Source of the DNA: Propionispora hippei DSM 15287
Lineage (GTDB): Bacteria; Bacillota; Negativicutes; Propionisporales; Propionisporaceae
Assembly: GCF_900141835.1 (NCBI RefSeq)
Contig: NZ_FQZD01000012.1
Span: forward strand, 62,001 to 126,000
Reading direction: 5' to 3'
Length of the DNA stretch: 64,000 nt
A program made the translations under genes and the position numbers. The notes below the pieces were generated by a model. It searched no databases. It was not told the origin of the DNA and saw only the letters and a list, made by a program, of their open reading frames with translations. This document shows positions 40,581-49,482 of this stretch, piece after piece. Positions within the stretch are counted from its first letter, which is position 1, and each line of letters begins with the position of its first letter.

Positions 40581-41269
40581 AGAAATTTTGGAACTGGGTA
40601 AAAAACGAGGACGGCCGCACCTTGTATTTTGACGGCTACATCGCACAAGACAGCTGGTTTGACGATGACATCACCCCGGAAAAATTCAAGGCCGAGCTTA
40701 CTGCTTCTGCCGGTGACATCGCGGTTTGGCTCAATTCTCCAGGCGGCGATGTGTTTGCGGCCAGCCAGATCTACACCATGCTCAAGGAGTATGAAGGCAA
40801 GGTCACAATCAAGATTGACGGCATCGCAGCCAGTGCAGCATCGGTGATCGCTATGGCCGGCGATGAAATTGTGATGTCGCCGGTGGCCATGATGATGATC
40901 CACAATCCAGCCACGGTTGTCTTCGGTGAAGCGGCTGATCTCGCAAGCGGCATTAAGCTGCTGAACGAGGTCAAGGAAAGTATCATCAACGCCTATGAAC
41001 AGCGGACCGGCCTGCCGCGCGGAAAAATTTCAAATATGATGGACGCGGAAACCTGGTTCAGCGCGCAAAAAGCGGTGGAACTGGGCTTTGCCGATAAAAT
41101 CCTCTACGCGCCTGATGCACAGGATGCGGCAGAGGGTTTTATTTTTGACCGCCTAACCGTCACCAATGCTTTTTTGCGGAAGCTTCCCAGGGAAAAAGAG
41201 AAGCCGCAGGCTGCATTGGCAGGGACGCCGCACAAAGAACTGCTGACTAGACTTGAACTTTTGAAATAA
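40577..41269 (+). CDS. ClpP-like head maturation protease
   Basis: A 230-residue serine protease: WLNSPGGDVFAASQIYTML, DGIAASAASVIAMAGDEIVM (catalytic serine) and MMMIHNPATVVFGEA (catalytic histidine). In HK97-type phages it processes the capsid protein and then degrades itself. The position between portal and capsid genes is standard. Confidence 0.95.
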   Translation: MKKFWNWVKNEDGRTLYFDGYIAQDSWFDDDITPEKFKAELTASAGDIAVWLNSPGGDVFAASQIYTMLKEYEGKVTIKIDGIAASAASVIAMAGDEIVMSPVAMMMIHNPATVVFGEAADLASGIKLLNEVKESIINAYEQRTGLPRGKISNMMDAETWFSAQKAVELGFADKILYAPDAQDAAEGFIFDRLTVTNAFLRKLPREKEKPQAALAGTPHKELLTRLELLK

Positions 41270-41289
41270 AAAACAGGGAGGAACTCACT

Positions 41290-42486
41290 ATGAATAAAAT
41301 ACTGGAATTGCGCGAGAAGCGCGCCAAGCTTTGGGACAGCACCAAAGCTTTTTTAGATTCCCGGCGAAATGAAAATGGTCTGCTGTCAGCCGAAGACACT
41401 GCTACCTATGAAAAGATGGAAGCCGATGTTGTGAGCTTGGGTAAAGAAATCGACCGCCTGGAGCGCCAAGCGGTGCTGGACCTCGAACTGTCCAAGCCTA
41501 CCACCGCTGCCATTACGAACAAACCCAGCCAGCATCAGGAGACAGAGAAAACCGGCCGGGCGTCCGGCGAATACAAAGCGGCCTTTTGGAAGGCAATGAA
41601 GAACAAAAACAGCTTTGATGTGCAAAATGCCCTGCAAGTTGGAACCGACTCCGAAGGCGGTTACTTGGTGCCGGATGAATTTGAGCGCACCCTGGTGGAA
41701 ACCCTGCAGGAAGAAAACATTTTCCGGCAACTGGCTACTATCATTACCACTTCATCGGGGGATCGTAAAATTCCGGTAGTCGCCACCAAGGGAACCGCTT
41801 CCTGGGTGGACGAAGAAGGCGCGATCCCCGAGTCGGACGATGCCTTTGGTCAGGTTTCCATAGGAGCCTACAAGTTGGCTACGATGATCAAGGTGTCGGA
41901 GGAGCTCTTAAACGACAGCGTGTTTAACCTGGAGCAGTATATCGCCAAGGAGTTTGGCCGGCGCATTGGAGCGAAAGAGGAGGAAGCCTTCTTTGTCGGC
42001 GACGGCACCGGAAAACCTACCGGCATTTTCAATACCACCGGCGGTGCCGGCGTGGGAATCACGACTGCTAGCGCTTCGGCCATCACTATTGACGAAATCA
42101 TGGATCTGTTCTACTCGCTGAAATCGCCATACCGCAAGAATGCCGTATTCGTCACCAATGACGCGACCGTCAAGTCCATCCGCAAGCTGAAAGATGGAAA
42201 CGGCCAGTACCTTTGGCAGCCTTCGGTGACCGCGGGCCAGCCGGATACCATCTTAAACCGTCCGCTGAAGACCTCCGCTTATGTTCCAGCCATCGCGGCG
42301 GCGGCAAAAACCATCGCCTTTGGCGATTTCAGCTACTACTGGGTGGCGGACCGCCAGGGCAGAGCCTTCCAGCGGCTTAACGAACTCTATGCGGCAACCG
42401 GGCAGGTCGGCTTCAAGGCCACTCAGCGTGTCGACGGCAAACTGCTTCTTGCCGAAGCTGTCAAAGTGCTCCAAATGAAAGCGTAG
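41290..42486 (+). CDS. Major capsid protein (HK97 fold)
   Basis: A 398-residue protein. Residues 1-100 are a charged helical delta domain (LELREKRAKLWDSTKAFL) that should be removed by the protease. The capsid domain begins about residue 117 with VGTDSEGGYLVPDEFERTLV and contains LATIITTSSGDRKIPVVATK and FVGDGTGKPTGIF. RBS AGGGAGG. It is the main shell protein. Confidence 0.97.
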   Translation: MNKILELREKRAKLWDSTKAFLDSRRNENGLLSAEDTATYEKMEADVVSLGKEIDRLERQAVLDLELSKPTTAAITNKPSQHQETEKTGRASGEYKAAFWKAMKNKNSFDVQNALQVGTDSEGGYLVPDEFERTLVETLQEENIFRQLATIITTSSGDRKIPVVATKGTASWVDEEGAIPESDDAFGQVSIGAYKLATMIKVSEELLNDSVFNLEQYIAKEFGRRIGAKEEEAFFVGDGTGKPTGIFNTTGGAGVGITTASASAITIDEIMDLFYSLKSPYRKNAVFVTNDATVKSIRKLKDGNGQYLWQPSVTAGQPDTILNRPLKTSAYVPAIAAAAKTIAFGDFSYYWVADRQGRAFQRLNELYAATGQVGFKATQRVDGKLLLAEAVKVLQMKA

Positions 42487-42496
42487 GTGAGAAGCG

Positions 42497-42715
42497 ATGA
42501 GTAACGTCAAAAACTATACGGAGCAAGGCGGGGAGAGAACCGTAATTGGCGGCACCTTGGAGATTGTGGCAGGCGGGCAGGTGGTCGGCCTTTTTACGCC
42601 AGCCGCCTTTCAGGCTGACAGTACGGCTACTACCATAGCAGGGCTGGTGACGGACTTCAATTCGCTTCTGGCCAAGCTAAAAGCCGCGGGCCTCATGGAA
42701 CCGACCAATGGCTGA
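42497..42715 (+). CDS. Head fiber-like small protein
   Basis: A 72-residue protein, NVKNYTEQGGERTVIGGTLE, typical of the small proteins after the capsid gene annotated as head fiber or decoration proteins. It overlaps the connector gene by 8 bp. It probably decorates the capsid; no experiment is implied. Confidence 0.75.
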   Translation: MSNVKNYTEQGGERTVIGGTLEIVAGGQVVGLFTPAAFQADSTATTIAGLVTDFNSLLAKLKAAGLMEPTNG

Positions 42716-42974
42716 GCCGCTGACACTGACGGAAATAAAGGAATACCTGCGCATTGACGGTGAGGAGGGAAATTCCCTTCTCACCGCCTTACTTTCGGCG
42801 GCGATATCTCACTCAGAAAACTATCTGCAAGCGCCGCTGCCGAGTGAAACGCCAACTCCCGTTAAACAAGCCTTGCTGATTTTAATCGGACATTTTTATG
42901 AACAGCGCGCGGGCGAGGATATTCCCAATGTGGTGTATGTCCTTCTTTCCCCATATCGCGCGCATCTCTGGTAG
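42708..42974 (+). CDS. Head-tail connector (gp6-like)
   Basis: An 88-residue helical protein, LTLTEIKEYLRIDGEEGNSL...ISHSENYLQAPLP, characteristic of gp6-like head-tail adaptors that attach below the portal. It begins inside the previous gene. Confidence 0.9.
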   Translation: MAEPLTLTEIKEYLRIDGEEGNSLLTALLSAAISHSENYLQAPLPSETPTPVKQALLILIGHFYEQRAGEDIPNVVYVLLSPYRAHLW

Positions 42975-42982
42975 GTGATGAT

Positions 42983-43321
42983 ATGAACCCAGGAGAACTG
43001 AACTGCCGCTGCATCTTGCTGAAGGAAACTCAGGTGCCGGACGATCAGGGCGGCTATGAAACGATTTATATGACGCGAGCTACCGTTTGGGCTAAGGTCA
43101 TGGCGTTGACCGCCAAGACGGTAGACCAATATGAGCAGCTAACACCTGAGATTTTACACCGCATCATTATTCGCTATCGCCGCGATGTGGCGGTGTCGGA
43201 CCGGATTCAATACGGCGGCCGTATCTTTGAGCAGATCGGGCCGCCTATTGATGTGGAAGAAAAGCATGCGTTTTTAAGCCTGGAATGCCGGGAGGTAGTG
43301 GCCGATGCGGCTGGCAATTAG
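42983..43321 (+). CDS. Head closure protein (SPP1 gp16-like)
   Basis: A 112-residue beta-rich protein: QDDQGGYETIYMTRATVWAK-like pattern (VPDDQGGYETIYMTR) and RIIIRYRRDVAVSDRIQYGG, the mark of the head closure family, which plugs the connector after packaging. RBS GGTGATG. It overlaps the next gene by 17 bp. Confidence 0.93.
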   Translation: MNPGELNCRCILLKETQVPDDQGGYETIYMTRATVWAKVMALTAKTVDQYEQLTPEILHRIIIRYRRDVAVSDRIQYGGRIFEQIGPPIDVEEKHAFLSLECREVVADAAGN

Positions 43322-43667
43322 GGTAACCGGGATTGATCAATGCGTTTCCTTCGGCGACCTCATTTCTACCAATGTCAGCCAGGCGATTGAAAAAGAAACC
43401 GAGCTGGGGGCTAAAGAAGTTCGAAAGCGCGAGCGCTCGCTGGCTCCGGTCAAAAGCGGCCTTTTGCGCAAAAGTATCGTGAGCCGCAAAGGAAAGTACG
43501 GTATCTCTCGCATGGTCAGGGCTAAAGCGCCGCATGCGCCGCTGCAGGAATATGGCACTAAACGGGGCGTGAAGGGCAAGCATTTTGCCGAGCGGGCGCG
43601 CCGTGAGCTGATGCCGGGCATCCAAGAGAAGATCCGGACAGCGGTGCGAAATGAGGTGAGACGATGA
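43305..43667 (+). CDS. HK97 gp10-like morphogenesis protein
   Basis: A 120-residue protein with AIEKETELGAKEVRKRERSL, APVKSGLLRKSIVSRKGKYG and HAPLQEYGTKRGVKGKHF, the signatures of the HK97 gp10 family of tail-completion proteins. Overlaps both neighbours (17 and 4 bp). Confidence 0.94.
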   Translation: MRLAIRVTGIDQCVSFGDLISTNVSQAIEKETELGAKEVRKRERSLAPVKSGLLRKSIVSRKGKYGISRMVRAKAPHAPLQEYGTKRGVKGKHFAERARRELMPGIQEKIRTAVRNEVRR

Positions 43668-44056
43668 AGCGATCCCCAGTGTCGCCGCTAAACAAGGCGC
43701 TCTTTGAGCGTTTAAAAAGTCATATGGCGGCTCCGGTTTATGACTATGTGCCGGCAGGCAAAAAAGCGCCCTATGTGGTGCTGACCGACACAACGGCAGA
43801 GAGCTGGAGCACCAAAACGGTATGCGGCGCGGATGTCATGGCCACCCTCAAAGTCTACAGCGAGTACCAGGGAGACAAGGAAGTGGCGGAGCTTTGCGAT
43901 AGGGCTATTTCGGCGATACAAAGCGAGCCACTGATTTTAACCGACGAGTGGCAGGTCGGGCTTTCGAGCGTGGACAGCCATTCGGTGGAACGCCTGGAAA
44001 CGCACCGCGAAGCTACGGTAACCTTCAAGTTTACGATTATTGATACTAAGGAGTGA
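43664..44056 (+). CDS. Tail terminator/completion protein (DUF3168)
   Basis: A 130-residue protein with NKALFERLKSHMAAPVYDYV, GKKAPYVVLTDTTAESWSTK and VMATLKVYSEYQGDKEVAEL, fitting DUF3168, the tail terminator family that ends tail-tube growth. Begins in the preceding stop (ATGA). Confidence 0.93.
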   Translation: MKRSPVSPLNKALFERLKSHMAAPVYDYVPAGKKAPYVVLTDTTAESWSTKTVCGADVMATLKVYSEYQGDKEVAELCDRAISAIQSEPLILTDEWQVGLSSVDSHSVERLETHREATVTFKFTIIDTKE

Positions 44057-44062
44057 TGAAAG

Positions 44063-44854
44063 ATGCCTTTGATTCCAAGCGATGGTGTGGATTTTCTGTT
44101 AAAAGTAAATACCGGAACAGCCGAAATCCCAATCTGGACGGTGATTGGCGGCCAGCGGGGCGCGACCTTGAGCCTGACAGCGGAACAGATCGATGCGTCC
44201 AATAAACAATCGGGAGCCTGGAAAACCAGCGTACCCGGCATGATGTCCTGGAGCATTGACGCCGATGCGGTGATGCTAACCGACGCATCAGGCCTGAGTA
44301 TTGACGCGGGCCGTGCCAAGCTGCTCACGGTGTTTGCCAACCGCGAGCTGGTGCATGTGCGGTATGTCCGCAAGGATGGCTCGAAATTCCAAGGCTATGC
44401 GGCCATTACCGATTTGAGCGAGGAGTCTCCGCATGACGGGGTAGCGACATATAAAATTACCTTGGCCGGAGCGGGTGCGCCGGAAGAGGTAAACGGCACC
44501 AAACAGGTGGAAACGGCTGAGGTTATCGGTGCCATTACGACCGCCGGCAATGCCACCTTCACAGTGACTGCCGCCGGGATGACCGGCTCGCCAAAAGCCA
44601 TCAGCGTAGCCGTGGCGCTCAATGATTCGGCGGCCGTAGTAGCGCAAAAAGGCAGAGAAGCTTTGGCTGCAGACAGCGCGGTGACAGCCAAATTCAGCGT
44701 GGGCGGCTATGGGGCTATCGTGGAACTGACAGCTTTGACCGCAGCGGCTAATGACAGCACTCTCAATATTGCCATTGCCAACGGAACATGCGCCGGTTTG
44801 ACAGCGGCTCCGGTTTCAGCGAATACAACTCCGGGCGTTGCGCCCGCAGCATAA
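44063..44854 (+). CDS. Major tail tube protein with C-terminal extra domain
   Basis: A 263-residue protein. Residues 1-140 resemble a TP901-1-type tail tube protein (WTVIGGQRGATLSLTAEQID, WSIDADAVMLTDASG). After a GAPEEVNGTKQVE linker, residues about 150-255 form an alanine-rich beta domain (TTAGNATFTVTAAGMTGSPK, LNDSAAVVAQKGREALA) likely exposed on the tail surface. A hairpin at 44861 follows, which may reduce transcription into the chaperone genes. Confidence 0.88.
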   Translation: MPLIPSDGVDFLLKVNTGTAEIPIWTVIGGQRGATLSLTAEQIDASNKQSGAWKTSVPGMMSWSIDADAVMLTDASGLSIDAGRAKLLTVFANRELVHVRYVRKDGSKFQGYAAITDLSEESPHDGVATYKITLAGAGAPEEVNGTKQVETAEVIGAITTAGNATFTVTAAGMTGSPKAISVAVALNDSAAVVAQKGREALAADSAVTAKFSVGGYGAIVELTALTAAANDSTLNIAIANGTCAGLTAAPVSANTTPGVAPAA

Positions 44855-44860
44855 CGGATG

Positions 44861-44893
44861 GGGTGTGCAGTTTGGACTGTGCACCCTGTTTTC
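44861..44893 (+). terminator. Hairpin after the tail tube gene
   Basis: GGGTGTGCAGT (44861-44871) and ACTGTGCACCC (44876-44886) form an 11-bp stem with two G-U pairs, followed by TGTTTTC. Probably a partial terminator that lets the tail protein be made in excess. Confidence 0.7.
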
Positions 44894-44915
44894 TTGAAAA
44901 ATGGAGGAATGAACG

Positions 44916-45278
44916 ATGACAGGACCCGTGTTTATTACGATTGGCGGCAAGGAGCGCCGCCTTCGCTACGATATTAACTCAGCCGCCGAGATGGAAGAAC
45001 TGATGGGAGGAAAATCCCTGCTCTATGTGATGAGCAATCCCATGGCGGCTGGCTTTTCGGCGATCCGCATTTTGCTCTGGGGCGGCTTAAAGCATGCGGA
45101 AAAAGGGATTACCTTGCAACGCGTGGGGCTAATGATGCAAGAATACATGGAAGCCGGCGGAAACTTCGGGGAACTGGCCGGCAAGATCGGGGAAGCCATC
45201 AAGGCCTCGAAGATCATGGGCGAAAGTCTGGCCGATGAAGAAGGAACGCAGGAGGAGAACGACGTGGGAAACGAGTGA
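44916..45278 (+). CDS. Tail assembly chaperone, upstream frame (gpG-like)
   Basis: A 120-residue protein: TGPVFITIGGKERRLRYDIN, SAAEMEELMGGKSLLYVMSN. It lies between tail tube and tape measure genes, where a pair of chaperones with programmed frameshifting is expected. Its codons 117-119 are GTG GGA AAC, so the heptamer G GGA AAC (45266-45272) is in the correct phase just before the TGA. A -1 slip joins it to the next gene. RBS GGAGGAAT. Confidence 0.85.
   Translation: MTGPVFITIGGKERRLRYDINSAAEMEELMGGKSLLYVMSNPMAAGFSAIRILLWGGLKHAEKGITLQRVGLMMQEYMEAGGNFGELAGKIGEAIKASKIMGESLADEEGTQEENDVGNE
45266..45272 (+). promoter_or_regulatory. Programmed -1 ribosomal frameshift site
   Basis: GGGAAAC in the phase G GGA AAC relative to the upstream gene, the canonical X XXY YYZ slippery heptamer. 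Slipping gives the codons CGA GTG ACC ACC, continuing in the 45275 frame, and yields a fusion of about 225 residues (gpG-T-like). Confidence 0.85.
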
Positions 45279-45592
45279 CCACCGTAGTCCAGTGGATCGA
45301 AAAGGCCGCGCCGGTGGCTTACGGCCCGTTGGGCTTAAAGCCATGGGAATTTGGACGGCTGACCTTCGGCGAGTTTTACGAGCTGGCGGAAGGCTATCAC
45401 TGGCGAACCAGGCAGGAACAAATAATGACAGCGGGTTTTGTCGCTTCCATTATCAACACCTGCACGTCGCGCGAGCTAAAAAAGCCGGTTACGGTGGATA
45501 TGCTACTTGGCCGGGAGCCAAAAGAAAAACAAAAAGTAACGCAAGATGAAGCCAAGAGGGCAATAAAAGACTTGCTGTCGAAAGTGGGGTGA
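45275..45592 (+). CDS. Tail assembly chaperone, downstream frame (gpT-like)
   Basis: A 105-residue frame reading TTVVQWIEKAAPVAYGPLGL and LTFGEFYELAEGYHWRTRQE. A GTG at 45275 overlaps the upstream stop (GTGA), but no good ribosome-binding site precedes it. The domain is most likely made mainly as the C-terminal part of a frameshift fusion with the 44916 gene. In lambda-like tails the fusion binds the tape measure protein and recruits tail tube subunits. Confidence 0.82.
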   Translation: MTTVVQWIEKAAPVAYGPLGLKPWEFGRLTFGEFYELAEGYHWRTRQEQIMTAGFVASIINTCTSRELKKPVTVDMLLGREPKEKQKVTQDEAKRAIKDLLSKVG

Positions 45593-45596
45593 GACT

Positions 45597-48497
45597 ATGG
45601 CCGGGAACGCTTCGATGACGATTTTTATCGGCGGGGACAACAGCGACTTTTTAAAAAAATGGGAGAGTACCAAGCGCGCACTCCGCAAAGGGCTTGGCTC
45701 GGAAGCGATGGCAGCGTCGGAGAGCATTGCGACCGGCCTAGCCGCCGCGACCGCAGCTCTCGCCGCTTTCGGGGTTGCCAGCATCAAACTGGCAGGCGAC
45801 ATGGATGCCAGCCGCAAAGCCTTGACTACGCTGTTGGGCGATGCTAAGGCCGCGGAAAAAATGCTCGCCGATTTGGCAACCTTTGCGGCGGATACTCCTT
45901 TTGAACTGCCGGGGCTTTTAACTGCATCGAAAAAACTATTGGCCTTCGGCTTTGCGTCGCAAGACATCATTCCGATGCTGGCAGCAATCGGCGACGCGGC
46001 GGCCATGCTGGGCATCGGCGAGGAAGGCATTAGCCGTTTGACCAACGCTATTGGGCAGATGCAAGCCAAAGGGAAAGTGTCCGCCGAAGAGATGATGCAG
46101 CTAGCCGAAGCCGGAGTGCCGGCGTGGAAGTTCCTGGCGGACGCCATTGGAAAAGATATTCCCACAGCCATGAAAATGGCAGAGCAAGGGGCGATTGACA
46201 GCACTACCGGAATCAACGCGCTTTTAATGGGCATGCAGTCCAAATTCCAGGGCGGCATGGAAGCCATGAGCAAGACCATCCCCGGACTCATGTCGACTAT
46301 CAAGGATAATGTGAGCATGGTCATGGTGGAAATCGGCGACAGCATCGCGAAAAACCTAAACCTAGTGGAAAAGCTGCAAGGTGTTGCCGACTGGCTGTCG
46401 CAATTTGCCGCGGCGGTGAAGGCGCTCGGGTTGAAAGAAGCGTTGCAAGGCATGATTCCGCCGGAAGTAATCGCTTCGGTGTTCGTCCTTTCCGGAGCAC
46501 TTTTAGGCGCGGCGGTTCCGGCAATGGTGGCGCTTGGAATCGCGACTTGGACGGCGCTCGCACCGCTTCTGTCTTTCATCGCGATTGGCGCGGCGGTTGG
46601 CTTGCTGGCCTACGAGATTTGGGTCAACTGGGAGCCGCTGTCCGAGCTTTTCAGCACTTTGTGGAGTACGGTTACGGACATTTTTACTGATGCTTGGAAC
46701 GCGATTACCAATGTCGTAGACAATGCTGTGACCACAGTGACTACAGCTATTTCTGACGCTTGGAATGCCATCGTAAGTTTCACGGTTGGCATCTGGAACA
46801 GCATTGTAACGACCTTATCCGAAGCGTGGAATTGGATCACCGTTCTTGTTGAAGATGCTCTGAGTTCGGTGGCCCAGTTTATTGGCGATGGCTGGAACGC
46901 AGCGGGCGAAGCCACCTCCAGTGTATGGAATGGCATTGTGGATTTCATCGACGGCGCTTGGGCCAGCATTAAAGAGTTGGTTGCACAGGGAATCAACTGG
47001 ATTGTAGACAAACTCAGTCCGTTGAAAAGCTTTTTTGCCCAGTTTATTCCCGATTCGGTGGGGAATTGGTTTAACAAGGTCACTGAAGGAATCGGCAAAA
47101 TAGGCGCGGTGGCGGGAAAGTTCAGCTTTGGCTTTAGCCGCAAGGATATATCCGCTCTACTCCCTCAGATGACGAAGCCTAACACCAAGTTCACAGGCCT
47201 AACTAATGCTACCCCAGCAACCGCTTCTCCAACTACAGGCGGAGGAGCTGATAAAGAATACGAAAAACTCCAGAAAAAAGCGGAGCAAGCGAGTAAGGCA
47301 ATTGAAAAAGAATGGCTGCAGCTTACCGCTACCCAGATGGACGCCCTCGAAGCATGGTATGCCGATGAACTGGACACCTTGAACGAATCTAAGGATGCCA
47401 ATGAAAACTATGAGAGGGATGTCCTGTGTCTTAATGAGATTTACACCGCGAAAAAGAAAAAGATTCTGCTCGATGAGCAAAAAGAAAACAACCGGATTGC
47501 CGATCAGGCGAGTGACCTAGCCCGGAGTCTTTCCGATAAGCTAGGCGGGCTTGGCTTGACTGGCGTCGATAAGCAGAAGTTTGACATCGCAACCGATGCG
47601 ACGCGGCAAATAGATGAAGTGCGGAAAAAATACAGAGATCTTGCCCTGGAGTATTCCGCCAGCACAGCCGATCAGCAGGACCAGTTCCGCAAAGCGTGGG
47701 AAACCAATGGAATCCAGTTTTCTATCACAGAAATCGGCATGGTAGATTTTTGCCGCCAGGCGGCTGCCGAACAGGTCGCCATTGAAGCTGAGAAAAGCAA
47801 AAAAATTAAAGATCTGCACTATGACCGCGTCAAGTTTCAGGAGGAACTGGACCGGGCGCGCGCGGATGGAGACGTAGCCAAATTCCAGCAGCTTCTAACT
47901 ACCGAGCAGGCGATGTTCGCACAAGACTTGGCAGGAAAACAGCAATACATTGACACGTATTATGAAGTTTGGAAGGGGTCTCATAAATCCTCCATGGAAA
48001 TTATGGCTCAGCAAATGGCCGGTACTTATGACGGCCTGAAAGGCTTTTTCTCAGACATTCTTACTGGTACAAAGTCCATAGGCGAAGCCTGGCAAGCCCT
48101 AGGCAAAAGCATAATGAAAATCATTGCAGATATGGCGGCACAGTGGCTGGCTAGCCAAATTACCATGTCTTTGTTTCCCGCACTGGCGCCTGCAAAATCG
48201 CGAGGCGGGATATCCGGAATTCCCGGACAATATGCTGCCGGCGGTAACTACTCCGGTGGTCTTGCTTTAGTAGGGGAAAAGGGGCCAGAATTGATTAACT
48301 TTAATCGCGGTGGATATGTGTTTACTGCGGCTGAAACAAAGAAAATGTTAAGTCAAAGCGCCGATTCAAGAACGAGCCGACCTATGGTCATTACTATGAA
48401 CATCACGACACCGGATGCGGCCAGTTTCCGCCGCAGTCAGTCGCAAATTTTGGCAGAAGCAAATGCTGCTTTGGCTATGGGAAGGAGAAATCTCTAA
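45597..48497 (+). CDS. Tape measure protein
   Basis: A 966-residue protein, the longest gene of the tail block. The N-terminal tape-measure domain has KLAGDMDASRKALTTLLGDA and FAADTPFELPGLLTASKKLL. Hydrophobic segments around residues 285-345 are followed by tryptophan repeats (DAWNAITNVVDNAV, DAWNAIVSFTVGIWNSIVTT, EAWNWITVLVEDAL) and helical parts. The C-terminus (SIGEAWQALGKSIMKIIADM, AAQWLASQI) is characteristic. It determines tail length and probably enters the membrane on infection. Confidence 0.95.
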   Translation: MAGNASMTIFIGGDNSDFLKKWESTKRALRKGLGSEAMAASESIATGLAAATAALAAFGVASIKLAGDMDASRKALTTLLGDAKAAEKMLADLATFAADTPFELPGLLTASKKLLAFGFASQDIIPMLAAIGDAAAMLGIGEEGISRLTNAIGQMQAKGKVSAEEMMQLAEAGVPAWKFLADAIGKDIPTAMKMAEQGAIDSTTGINALLMGMQSKFQGGMEAMSKTIPGLMSTIKDNVSMVMVEIGDSIAKNLNLVEKLQGVADWLSQFAAAVKALGLKEALQGMIPPEVIASVFVLSGALLGAAVPAMVALGIATWTALAPLLSFIAIGAAVGLLAYEIWVNWEPLSELFSTLWSTVTDIFTDAWNAITNVVDNAVTTVTTAISDAWNAIVSFTVGIWNSIVTTLSEAWNWITVLVEDALSSVAQFIGDGWNAAGEATSSVWNGIVDFIDGAWASIKELVAQGINWIVDKLSPLKSFFAQFIPDSVGNWFNKVTEGIGKIGAVAGKFSFGFSRKDISALLPQMTKPNTKFTGLTNATPATASPTTGGGADKEYEKLQKKAEQASKAIEKEWLQLTATQMDALEAWYADELDTLNESKDANENYERDVLCLNEIYTAKKKKILLDEQKENNRIADQASDLARSLSDKLGGLGLTGVDKQKFDIATDATRQIDEVRKKYRDLALEYSASTADQQDQFRKAWETNGIQFSITEIGMVDFCRQAAAEQVAIEAEKSKKIKDLHYDRVKFQEELDRARADGDVAKFQQLLTTEQAMFAQDLAGKQQYIDTYYEVWKGSHKSSMEIMAQQMAGTYDGLKGFFSDILTGTKSIGEAWQALGKSIMKIIADMAAQWLASQITMSLFPALAPAKSRGGISGIPGQYAAGGNYSGGLALVGEKGPELINFNRGGYVFTAAETKKMLSQSADSRTSRPMVITMNITTPDAASFRRSQSQILAEANAALAMGRRNL

Positions 48498-48498
48498 C

Positions 48499-49104
48499 AT
48501 GCAAGCTTTTCACGAAGTGCAGTTCCCGCCGGATATTTCTTATGGAGTAACTGGGGGGCCGGAGTATTCTACCGATGTTGTTATTACTGGTTCGGGCTAT
48601 GAGCAGCGTAATATCAATTGGTCTCAGGCAAGGTGTAAGTACCAAGCCGCTCATGGTGTGAAAAATGAAGATCAAATGAGACGGTTACTGGCCTTCTTTC
48701 GGGCTCGACGAGGCAAGGCATATGGTTTTCGTTTCAAAGATTGGCTCGACTTTAGGGGAAAAGGAGAATATATCGGTACAGGCGATGGCAAAAAGACAAC
48801 ATTTCAACTGAGTAAAACCTATATAGACGATGGTGGATATACCGATGTACGTAAAATCAGAAAACCAGTCGTTGAAACAGTGAAAGTGTATCTTGCTGGT
48901 ATTGAGCAGCAAGCCAATTGGTCGGTAAATTTCACTAATGGCGTCATTACTTTTGTCTCGGCACCGGCTCAAGATGCTGTTATTACTGCTGATTTCGAGT
49001 TTGACGTGCCCGTTCGATTTGATACCGACCATTGTCCTCAGTCTATCAAAGACTGGAATATTTACGGCTGGGATAATATCCCCCTCATAGAAATACGTGT
49101 TTAG
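48499..49104 (+). CDS. DUF2460 distal tail protein
   Basis: A 201-residue protein of DUF2460: AFHEVQFPPDISYGVTGGPE, RNINWSQARCKYQAAHGVKN and RRLLAFFRARRGKAYGFRFK. In gene transfer agents this protein (gp12) forms the distal tail ring. ATG 48499 directly follows the tape measure stop with AAGGAGA upstream. Confidence 0.92.
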   Translation: MQAFHEVQFPPDISYGVTGGPEYSTDVVITGSGYEQRNINWSQARCKYQAAHGVKNEDQMRRLLAFFRARRGKAYGFRFKDWLDFRGKGEYIGTGDGKKTTFQLSKTYIDDGGYTDVRKIRKPVVETVKVYLAGIEQQANWSVNFTNGVITFVSAPAQDAVITADFEFDVPVRFDTDHCPQSIKDWNIYGWDNIPLIEIRV

Positions 49105-49115
49105 GGAAAAAAAAT

Positions 49116-49472
49116 ATGGCCATCATTGTCTATAACGGCACGGTTACAACAGGAGGGACAGATGGAAAACCAGTAACACAAGATAATCCCATTGTTGTTT
49201 CTGCAGATAGAGGCACGGTATCTGAAGCTCTGAATCTTGCGCTGCGTGCCACAGGTCCCTTTCATTTCTTATGCAATATTAAAGTTACAGGAAAAGATGC
49301 TGAGGCTGTGCAGTTATCACTCGACGGCGTTACATGGTCTCAAAATTTATTTATCCAGCAGGCGGACACAGTCAACCGTCTGTTTTTTTTACGGACAGTA
49401 GTCGGCGATGAGGAAGATTATGGTGATAACACTACCGTATCGCTCAAGCTAGACTACTATCAACCGGTTTAG
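49116..49472 (+). CDS. Tail-region structural protein, unknown
   Basis: A 118-residue beta-rich protein (IIVYNGTVTTGGTDGKPVTQ, LRATGPFHFLCNIKVTGKDA) set between the DUF2460 and DUF2163 tail genes. The region VQLSLDGVTWS suggests an Ig-like or carbohydrate-binding fold. RBS is poor (AGGGAAA). No family recognised; probably an accessory fiber or decoration protein of the tail tip. Confidence 0.6.
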   Translation: MAIIVYNGTVTTGGTDGKPVTQDNPIVVSADRGTVSEALNLALRATGPFHFLCNIKVTGKDAEAVQLSLDGVTWSQNLFIQQADTVNRLFFLRTVVGDEEDYGDNTTVSLKLDYYQPV

Positions 49473-49482
49473 GGGTGATAGT

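Noticed and set aside
45235-45549. A third frame of about 104 codons over the tail chaperones
   Set aside because: Arginine-rich shadow of the chaperone genes without RBS; the frameshift explanation accounts for the region.
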